Of a stretch of 64,000 nucleotides of DNA, positions 34,215-41,357 are shown one piece after another; the first letter of the stretch is position 1; each line of letters begins with the position of its first letter. Made by a program: the position numbers and the translations under genes. The notes under the pieces are model-generated. The model did no database searches. It was not told the DNA's origin and saw only the letters and a program-made list of their open reading frames with translations. Source of the stretch: Gammaproteobacteria bacterium (GTDB lineage Bacteria > Pseudomonadota > Gammaproteobacteria > SZUA-140); assembly GCA_016716465.1 (NCBI GenBank), contig JADJWH010000007.1:162431-226430 (forward strand). Direction: 5' to 3'.

Positions 34215-35438
34215 TTGTCGAATCTACTATCAATCAATAATTATTATTACTTCCGCGGCGGTGCGGAAGCGGTATTTCTGAGGCAAAATGCCTTGTTTGA
34301 AAGTATGGGTTGGCGCGTGGCGCCATTCTCTATGCGCCATTCGAATAATATTGATTCTCCTTGGTCGGACTACTTTGTCGAGGAAATTGAGTTCGGATCA
34401 GAATATTCCCTATGGGGGAAAATTCGGCGTGTTCCGAAGGTGGTTTATTCTCTTGAGGCGCGGAGAAGGGTGCGCAGGCTGCTTGATGTATTTCCTGCTG
34501 ATATATGCCATGCCCATAATATTTATCACCATATCTCTCCATCGATATTGCATCTGATCAAGCAGCGTGGCATTCCGATCGTCATGACACTTCATGACCT
34601 GAAGCTCGCCTGCCCTGCATATAACATGCTTGCCAATGACGGTATTTGCGAGCGCTGTAAGGATGGCCGGATATATAACGTCCTACGTCACAGTTGCATA
34701 AAAGGTTCAGTGACTCTGAGCGCGGTAGTCATGGCCGAAACCCTACTCCACCGAGCATTGAAAACATTCGAGCGGCACATAGACAGGTTTATTGTTCCCA
34801 GTCATTTTTATATGGCTAAGCTGGCTGAATGGGGTTGGGATAAGTCACGGTTTTTGTACATTCCCAACGCACTCGATGTGGAGACATTCAGCGTTGATTA
34901 TGTTCCAGGAAAATCATTTGTATATTTTGGAAGGCTAAGTCGGGAAAAGGGTATTTCGACCTTAATCAAGGCCGCCTCTATTGCTGGCGTGTCTTTGACG
35001 ATTGTAGGGACTGGCCCTGACGAACACCTACTACGGAAACTCTCTAAAGATGAAGGGGCAGATGTTACGTTTCTGGGCTACCTGAAGGGGCAGAAGTTGC
35101 ATGATGTTGTCCGTTCTGCCCGTGCGGTTGTGCTACCCTCGGAGTGGTATGAGAATGCGCCATTGTCTGTTATGGAAGCCTATGCATTAGGCAAGCCAGT
35201 TATTGGTGCCACGATAGGTGGCATCCCAGAATTGATACAGAATGGGATAACAGGCGCCACGTTTGAATCGGGTTCTATCAGAGAACTAGCGGAAATATTG
35301 GCCCGATTTTCCTGTCTTCCGGACTCGGATATGTCCAACATGGGGCATGCTGGACGTTCTTGGATAGAAAGGGAATTCAACATGGACCAGTATGGATCTA
35401 GGATGCTGAGTTTGTATCGGGAGCTTGGAGTTCAATGA
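34215..35438 (+). CDS. GT4 family glycosyltransferase, probable TTG start
   Basis: 407 residues. Conserved parts are SINNYYYFRGGAEAVFLRQNAL (donor loop), DICHAHNIYHHISPSIL, VMTLHDLKLACPAYNML, FVYFGRLSREKGISTLIKA and VVLPSEWYENAPLSVMEAYALGKPVIGA. A Cys-rich insertion (GICERCKDGRIYNVLRHSCIK) after the HDLK motif is common in this GT4 subgroup. The frame after the stop at 34191 has no ATG or GTG before the conserved N-terminus, so TTG 34215 is the only usual start. That may lower expression. The 79-base gap before it is AT-rich and has no clear hairpin. Confidence 0.86.
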   Translation: MSNLLSINNYYYFRGGAEAVFLRQNALFESMGWRVAPFSMRHSNNIDSPWSDYFVEEIEFGSEYSLWGKIRRVPKVVYSLEARRRVRRLLDVFPADICHAHNIYHHISPSILHLIKQRGIPIVMTLHDLKLACPAYNMLANDGICERCKDGRIYNVLRHSCIKGSVTLSAVVMAETLLHRALKTFERHIDRFIVPSHFYMAKLAEWGWDKSRFLYIPNALDVETFSVDYVPGKSFVYFGRLSREKGISTLIKAASIAGVSLTIVGTGPDEHLLRKLSKDEGADVTFLGYLKGQKLHDVVRSARAVVLPSEWYENAPLSVMEAYALGKPVIGATIGGIPELIQNGITGATFESGSIRELAEILARFSCLPDSDMSNMGHAGRSWIEREFNMDQYGSRMLSLYRELGVQ

Positions 35439-35490
35439 ATATAGTTCTAATAGCAGAAGCTCGCAACGGTGAAAAGGGTTTCAGTAATTG

Positions 35491-36612
35491 ATGCGCATAA
35501 TGGTGCTAGGCCTTCGTGGGTTCCCTAATGTCCAGGGAGGCGTGGAGCAACATGCTGAGCAATTGTATCCTTTGCTAGCTAAGTTGGGTTGCCACATCGA
35601 TGTAATTGCACGTTCACCCTATGTGCCGCGCGAGCTTCGGATGTGGAATGGCATTACTTTTCACCGATTATGGGCGCCAAGGATCAGGGGGCTGGAAGCG
35701 CTGATACATTCCTTGATCGGGGTATTCTATGCCGGCATCAAGAGGCCTGATATCTTGCACATTCATGCTGTTGGCCCTGCGATCATTGCGCCACTCGGTA
35801 GAGCGCTAGGACTTAGGGTTGTGGTCACGCATCATGGTCCGGATTATGATCGCGAAAAATGGGGAAGGTCAGCGCGTTGGTTACTTCGGCTAGGTGAGAA
35901 GTGGGGTATGCTCTGTGCGAATCAGAGGATTGTCATCTCCAAAGTGATTAGAAAGCTGGTGTTCGATAAATATCGTCTCGATTCAGTTGTTATCCCAAAT
36001 GGTGTCACTCTCCCAAAAATTCCTGAGACCAAGGAAACGCTGGGGCGATTTTCGCTGGTTGCTAAGAGATATATTTTGTTGGTTAGCCGCTTTGTGCCAG
36101 AAAAGAGGCATCTCGACTTAATTGAAGCCTTTGCCATGTCCAGACTTTTGGATTGGAAGCTGGTGTTGGTTGGAGAGGTGGATCGCCGCGACAGGTATTG
36201 CATGAAGGTGCTATCTTCCGCCGAGCAGATCCCGGGTGTGGTAATCACAGACTTTCAATTTGGCCAAGCACTACAGGAGTTATATTCGTATGCTGGTCTC
36301 TTTGTATTGCCATCATCGCATGAAGGGCTTCCGATTGCTTTGCTTGAGGCATTAAGCTACGGATTACCCGTGCTGGCAAGTGATATACCCGCCAATCTGG
36401 AAGTCGGCCTTCCGGAAACTAATTACTTTCCCCTTGGGAATGTCGCCATACTCGCCGGGGTATTGTGCGAGCGGGCTGTTGAGCAGTCAGATGGCGCACA
36501 GCGGGAGAGGTTACGTGCATGGGTTAGTGAGCGTTATTGCTGGACAGAGGTGGCGCAACGTACATTGGATACTTATAAAAAAGTATTAAGAAGGTCTAAG
36601 ATATATTGGTAG
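35491..36612 (+). CDS. GT4 family glycosyltransferase
   Basis: 373 residues from ATG 35491. It opens MVLGLRGFPNVQGGVEQHAEQLYPLL, the G-G-x-E loop of a GT4 subgroup related to rhamnosyl- and galactosyltransferases of capsule loci. Further motifs are DILHIHAVGPAIIAPLGRALG, VVTHHGPDYDREKWG, VIPNGV, LLVSRFVPEKRHLDLIEAFA and LFVLPSSHEGLPIALLEALSYGLPVLAS with both Glu of E-x7-E. It is the last of six contiguous plus-strand transferase and polymerase genes. The amidotransferase-like gene follows after a 100-base gap. Confidence 0.88.
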   Translation: MRIMVLGLRGFPNVQGGVEQHAEQLYPLLAKLGCHIDVIARSPYVPRELRMWNGITFHRLWAPRIRGLEALIHSLIGVFYAGIKRPDILHIHAVGPAIIAPLGRALGLRVVVTHHGPDYDREKWGRSARWLLRLGEKWGMLCANQRIVISKVIRKLVFDKYRLDSVVIPNGVTLPKIPETKETLGRFSLVAKRYILLVSRFVPEKRHLDLIEAFAMSRLLDWKLVLVGEVDRRDRYCMKVLSSAEQIPGVVITDFQFGQALQELYSYAGLFVLPSSHEGLPIALLEALSYGLPVLASDIPANLEVGLPETNYFPLGNVAILAGVLCERAVEQSDGAQRERLRAWVSERYCWTEVAQRTLDTYKKVLRRSKIYW

Positions 36613-36713
36613 TTGCCTAGATCCAAAGCTTAAGAATAAGCTCTGGTCTGCGCGGTTATTCTGATGTGGTCAATCTCTAAGAGGAGCTATGTGAGGAACA
36701 CCAAGGGGGTGTT

Positions 36714-38228
36714 ATGGGCCTTGTTTATCGATTTCAGAATAATAAAAAATTTTTTATAGAAAAAGGGCAGTCAGAAAAAAACCATATAAAAGTATTTTTA
36801 GGAAATAAACTATCTTCTGAGCATGATCCAACCGCAGATGGAATATGGGCGGAATGGGAGTGGGATGGGATTGAATTTAGATTTTCCAATGATAGGCTTG
36901 GATTTTACCCGATCTATTATTACAGTTATGAAGGAAAGTTTGGTATCTCCACGTCTATAATTGATCTTGTTGAGAAAGGGGACGTCCCTCTGGATCTCGA
37001 CGATCAAGCAGTGGCATTCTTTATAAGAATGGGATTTTTTCTCGCTGATGACACCCCATTTAAATACATTCATAGTGCGCCACCAGCCTGTAGTATTAAA
37101 TGGAAAGATGGGAGAGTGGAGGTATTTACAAAAGGGTGTATATCATCACAGATAGCAGTCGGGTTATCTAGAGGGGCGGCGATCAAAGAGTATGGAGAGA
37201 GATTTCAGAATGCTATTAATAATACAACTCCTGATAAGAACGAAAAGGTTGGTGTCCCGTTAAGTGGTGGAAGGGACTCGAGGCATATTGCCTTGGCATT
37301 ATATGAGGGTGGGGTAAATATACATTCGTTTTTGACTGTTAATAAGGGCCAGGATTTGACAGTCTCTCGCCAAGTAGCGCGTGAGTTGGGAATAGCTCAG
37401 TCAGTTATATATCAAAAGGGGTCTAGATTCGGGCAAGAAATTCGTAAGAATTATCTTACCAGTTTTTGTGCTGATGAGCATGCATGGGCTTTAGGCTTGG
37501 CCAATTCTATTGAAGAAAATCGATACACGGTTATTTATGATGGGATTGGTGGTGATGTTTTATCTGCGAGCGCGTTCCTCAATGAAAGGAGATTAGATTT
37601 ATATAGAAAGGAAAAGTTAGAGCAACTGGCAGAGCATCTAATGATAGACGAAGGTTATATACGATATTCTCTGCCAGAGGATTTTTATCAACGATTTAGC
37701 CGTGAACGAGCGGTCAATAAATTAACGGAGGAGTTAAGGAAGCATGTAAACACGCCAAATCCTGTTTCGCAATTCTTTTTTTGGAATAGAACGAGGAGAG
37801 AAATAGCATTATTGCCATGGGGTCTCTATAGGCGGGATATCAAAATTATGGCTCCTTATTTAATGAAAGGTATCTATGACTTTCTAACAGGATTGCCTGC
37901 CGAGTATATGCTCAACCGTCAATTCCATGAGCAAGCTATAAATAATCAATATGCTAAACACAGTCATATCCCTTATGAGGATAAGTCGGTATCTACACAA
38001 AGATTGTGTAAGCAATTTATTAAGACATTCAGAGAGGCGAGATTAATTAAAAACTATATTAATTATATTTCTATCTCTGGCGTCAAGAAATTTGATATCG
38101 GACTCGGGGCGCATTTCATAAAGCTGATTGGCATGTACTCAATGGCCCGCTCAAATGATCAATTCTTAAATTCCTTGAGAAGGATCATTTGGTTGGTACA
38201 GCTGTTGAGCCTACAGAAAATAAAGTAG
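36714..38228 (+). CDS. Asparagine-synthase-like amidotransferase without N-terminal Cys
   Basis: 504 residues from ATG 36714, with AGGGGG five bases upstream. The synthetase half is clear: the ATP-pyrophosphatase loop PLSGGRDSRH (residues 182-191) and YDGIGGDVLSA near 275. The N-terminal half keeps parts of the glutamine-amidotransferase fold (RLGFYPIYYY, FGISTSIIDLV) but starts MGLVYR, so the catalytic Cys2 of AsnB is missing. It cannot use glutamine in the AsnB way. Relatives in O-antigen loci (WbpS-like) are thought to amidate uronic acids, and others act in lasso-peptide ring closure. A role in amidating a sugar acid of this polysaccharide is inferred. It is the most AT-rich gene of the window, a sign of transfer. 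Confidence 0.8.
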   Translation: MGLVYRFQNNKKFFIEKGQSEKNHIKVFLGNKLSSEHDPTADGIWAEWEWDGIEFRFSNDRLGFYPIYYYSYEGKFGISTSIIDLVEKGDVPLDLDDQAVAFFIRMGFFLADDTPFKYIHSAPPACSIKWKDGRVEVFTKGCISSQIAVGLSRGAAIKEYGERFQNAINNTTPDKNEKVGVPLSGGRDSRHIALALYEGGVNIHSFLTVNKGQDLTVSRQVARELGIAQSVIYQKGSRFGQEIRKNYLTSFCADEHAWALGLANSIEENRYTVIYDGIGGDVLSASAFLNERRLDLYRKEKLEQLAEHLMIDEGYIRYSLPEDFYQRFSRERAVNKLTEELRKHVNTPNPVSQFFFWNRTRREIALLPWGLYRRDIKIMAPYLMKGIYDFLTGLPAEYMLNRQFHEQAINNQYAKHSHIPYEDKSVSTQRLCKQFIKTFREARLIKNYINYISISGVKKFDIGLGAHFIKLIGMYSMARSNDQFLNSLRRIIWLVQLLSLQKIK

Positions 38229-38239
38229 CTTGACGATTT

Positions 38240-39208
38240 CTATTTGTGAGGCGGCTGGATTTGGCTGCTGCGAGCATAACGCAAATAGCCGAGGCTTCGC
38301 GCGAAAGAATTCTTCAGCCAGCGCGCCTGAACCTCGGGTGCCCGCATTTTTATATTTGGCCCTTCATCAGAGATGAGGTCGTTTCGCACATCGTGGAGTG
38401 TGAGCATTTTCATGATGCCCTGCAAATAGCCTGACTTTTTAATACGAAGAGCTACCAGTTCCTCCAATTGCGGATCATTGATCTGCTTATAGTAAATAGT
38501 ACGTAATTCTTGTGTGACAGCAGTCCGGTTGTTATTGGTTCTTTCTTCAAAATTGGCAGCAGAACTCTGATCTTGAAGGTGTACTCGCGCCGACTCGTTT
38601 CCAAACAGAAGATGGTGTTTCTTGTGCCAGAACTTCTCTTTTCCCTCGAAATAAGGTATGCCTAAGTAGCAACAAATATTCTCAAGCACTGCTGGGTCTC
38701 GTGTATAGTCGGAGTAGGGTACGGAGCGCCAGTCAGCTATCTTGGTTGTATATAGACGAAAATAGTTTATCCACGAACTCTCCCATTTGTCGTAACCTTT
38801 GCCCCGCTTTTTTAATGAATGCGCGTATTCTAGAGGGGTTTTCCATATAACAATATGCTTGGTTTCAATGCCGGACTTTCTAAGAAGCTTCGACTGATAG
38901 TTAATCCAAAAGGGATCCTTGCTGGAATCAATGATAAACCTTACCTCAGGTTTAAGTTCGAAGATCTTGTTATAGAGATTCTGCTTCCCCGCGGCGCGCA
39001 CTTGTGACCAGAAGTTACAATTTATTTCTCCGCATCCACATATTGGATCTATATGGTGTGCGCGATAGGGGTGAATCAGTGCATTGACTTCCCCGGTTGA
39101 GAACCCAGCAGGATCATTTCCCAGCGTCATGTCAAAAAAGGTAGAACCACTAAATGCGGTTCCCCCAACAAAGATCAGTTTTCTTTCTGTCATTTGAGTT
39201 ATTACCAT
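38240..39208 (-). CDS. Sulfotransferase family protein (GCGE/CNFW subgroup)
   Basis: 322 residues from ATG 39208. The PAPS loop is LIFVGGTAFSGSTFFDMTLG (G-x-x-x-S-G-S-T), followed by an unusual Cys pair region (ICGCGEINCNFW). FIIDSSKDPFW gives the 3'-phosphate-side element in this branch, in place of the IRDPR found in the others. Such proteins occur in bacterial exopolysaccharide clusters. The C-terminal quarter is rich in Lys, Arg and aromatic residues. It converges on the amidotransferase-like gene with an 11-base gap. The Cys residues could bind metal or form a disulfide, but I cannot tell which. Its divergence from the other four sulfotransferases suggests a different acceptor. Confidence 0.82.
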   Translation of the reverse strand: MVITQMTERKLIFVGGTAFSGSTFFDMTLGNDPAGFSTGEVNALIHPYRAHHIDPICGCGEINCNFWSQVRAAGKQNLYNKIFELKPEVRFIIDSSKDPFWINYQSKLLRKSGIETKHIVIWKTPLEYAHSLKKRGKGYDKWESSWINYFRLYTTKIADWRSVPYSDYTRDPAVLENICCYLGIPYFEGKEKFWHKKHHLLFGNESARVHLQDQSSAANFEERTNNNRTAVTQELRTIYYKQINDPQLEELVALRIKKSGYLQGIMKMLTLHDVRNDLISDEGPNIKMRAPEVQARWLKNSFARSLGYLRYARSSQIQPPHK

Positions 39209-39868
39209 CAATGGGGATGTTCTTTGGAGGGATATTTTTTAGATAAATCAGCCAGATTTTCCGGAGGCGCTGCCATGGTTGTACTTTTCTGGTTTAAAGT
39301 ATTTTTCTATTAGTTTCGGCTGATTTATATGCACTGCATTTATGAGTTGGCGGAAATTGGTTATATAGATTTTTATGCATTTGTGAGGCATATGATTATG
39401 TTACAGTTTGCTCGATTGGGTTCTATATTTTCTGTGTGGCATATGCGAGTGACTTGTGGTGCTCGATGAAACACAGCTTTGCTCTTGAAAAATTTTCCGC
39501 GATGTTCCTGTAGAGAAATTCGTTATAGATGGGTGGCAAATAATCTCGATAAGGCAGAGCATTGGCGATAACGATCAGAATATCTGTTATTTGAATCGGA
39601 AGGAAACTTCATCTGGCCAATATAGCGTACAGGAAGGATAAACGCCCCTTTTCGTATCCGTCAACCAGTTATTCACGGGGGGAGTGTTTAGATAGTTCAT
39701 TGTTGTTACATCCAAGAAACGGCAACGGGAGCCGAATGTGAGGTGATGACGTACTTGCTTCAATGATGAGTCTGGGGCAGGGTCGGATAGTATTCGTATG
39801 CAGCCCGAGCCAGTTCAAGGAGCTAGTTGTGCTTGTATTATGAAATACCCTTTGAAGCTCCAACAGAC
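39209..39868. other. Gene-free region (660 bp)
   Basis: Between two minus-strand genes. Only short frames without ribosome sites occur, such as a 64-codon frame at 39669-39863 that resembles nothing I know. The right half (39690-39830) has a different texture, GC-richer and with many short direct words, and might be the remnant of an element. The promoter of the sulfotransferase must lie in the left part. Confidence 0.35.
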
Positions 39869-41257
39869 TCAGGGTTCATATCCTGGGGGCAGATATGGGA
39901 AAGCAAATGTTCCTGGTGGCCCGAATGTATCAAGTGCCTGGTGAACCTCTTCAAGAGTCGGCGGGTTATTGTGCCAAGGGGTGTCCCATGATACAGCAAG
40001 ATTATGGACGGGCATTATGCCGGGTGGGTCTTCGCCGGCCCGGCCTAGCCCAGAATTCCTCTTTGCCGGATCTGTCGCTTTTGGCGAGCCCGAGAGCGCC
40101 CATACAATATGGGAAAATGTCTGTGGCACAGTTACATTGCTGTAATTCCATGGATTGGGAATGCCAGCTGCAAAGAAAGTGGTTTCTCTCTGTCCGTTAC
40201 TTTCAGTCGCCTGCGACAGAAATCTAATATCCTTCTGATAAACGCCATTCAGGTCATTAAACCTGGTCGCGCTAGTGAAATTATCTGTTCCCACCATTTT
40301 CATGTCAGGGAAGTTCGCACCCATGTGTGGGTTGTTCATATATTGCCAGCGTATATCAAGCCCCCCCCCTACCAGGGTCGACTGTGTTACATAGATGCCA
40401 GATGCCGCATAAATCTCTGCAATCTTTCTGTTAAGCAGGCTCATGCCATGATAATAGTCTGTTGAGTTGTAATCGCTGGGGAGATTACCTGACGGCTCCG
40501 CTTCTGGACAGCGTATAAACATGACCTTGTTTATATTGCCAGTTGCAACTAAATGGTCATACATTGCTTTGACAAAGATTAAAATCTCATCGATTACATA
40601 TGGCGCAGTGCCTCTGTTTCTTAGTCCTCTAGCATCAGGCCCAGAATATCGATAGAACTTGGGAACCCAATGTGACGTTCCATCAGTGCTCCAAACGGCA
40701 TCATACGGAGCTGCATTTAACCACGCCGGAGTGCTGGGACTGTTTCCCCACGAAACTACTCCTAGATTAAGTACCAGGAGCGCCCCTTCGTTTTGTACTG
40801 CATTGATTTTAAATGCTGCATCAAGAAGGCTCCAATCATATCCCGGGTCAGTGTGATTTGCCGGATTAGAGGGTCTGATATTCTGGTTGGTGTAATATCT
40901 CCACATGCGTAAGGGAAATACTATCCCACCATATACCCCGGGTGGCCGATATGAGGCTTTGCGATTCGGGCTGGTGGTAAATAAGGCCTGCCACTTAGAT
41001 TCCATGAGGGAAGGGGAAGGATTTTCTTCCGATGTATCCACCACGATGCCGGGGCGGAATTTCAAATTTGTTCCGGGGAATACTCCGGATTGGCTACTTG
41101 ATACATTTGCAGCAGAGGAATTGCTGGAAGCGGCACATTGAATCCCCTCCGAGTGTTCGATGCATATGTCCGTCGGCGTCGTCGGAGGAGCTGCTGGGGC
41201 CGCTCCAATCGAGCTTGCCAGTAGGAAGATCAGAAGATAGAGGGATTGTTTCAACAT
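39869..41257 (-). CDS. Exported glycosidase-like protein (TIM-barrel type, family unknown)
   Basis: 462 residues from ATG 41257, chosen because a signal peptide starts there (MLKQSLYLLIFLLASSIGAAPA). The mature part opens with a low-complexity Ser/Ala stretch. A barrel-like domain follows: GGIVFPLRMWRYY, DPGYDWSLLDAAFKINAVQNEGALLVLNLGVVSWG, KVMFIRCPEAEPSGNLP, MVGTDNFTSATRF, TFSHIVWALSG. The spacing of WSLLDAAF, LNLG and the acidic loop RCPEAEP resembles GH5/GH42-type glycosidases, where such a Glu is the acid/base, but I cannot assign a family. Polysaccharide clusters often carry an exported hydrolase that trims or frees the polymer. It is followed, 100 bases further upstream on the same strand, by the CBM6 lipoprotein gene. 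Confidence 0.6.
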   Translation of the reverse strand: MLKQSLYLLIFLLASSIGAAPAAPPTTPTDICIEHSEGIQCAASSNSSAANVSSSQSGVFPGTNLKFRPGIVVDTSEENPSPSLMESKWQALFTTSPNRKASYRPPGVYGGIVFPLRMWRYYTNQNIRPSNPANHTDPGYDWSLLDAAFKINAVQNEGALLVLNLGVVSWGNSPSTPAWLNAAPYDAVWSTDGTSHWVPKFYRYSGPDARGLRNRGTAPYVIDEILIFVKAMYDHLVATGNINKVMFIRCPEAEPSGNLPSDYNSTDYYHGMSLLNRKIAEIYAASGIYVTQSTLVGGGLDIRWQYMNNPHMGANFPDMKMVGTDNFTSATRFNDLNGVYQKDIRFLSQATESNGQRETTFFAAGIPNPWNYSNVTVPQTFSHIVWALSGSPKATDPAKRNSGLGRAGEDPPGIMPVHNLAVSWDTPWHNNPPTLEEVHQALDTFGPPGTFAFPYLPPGYEP

Positions 41258-41357
41258 GATAGGTTTTGTGCTCGTATCTGGATAAACGAAGGGGTGTGCG
41301 TCGCGGCGCATGGATATGCTCATGTTCTTGTCATGCATTGGCAGGTTGTTCTCAGTC

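Noticed and set aside
39669..39863. A 64-codon minus-strand frame
   Set aside because: No ribosome site, no family resemblance, and odd composition. Not called as a gene.
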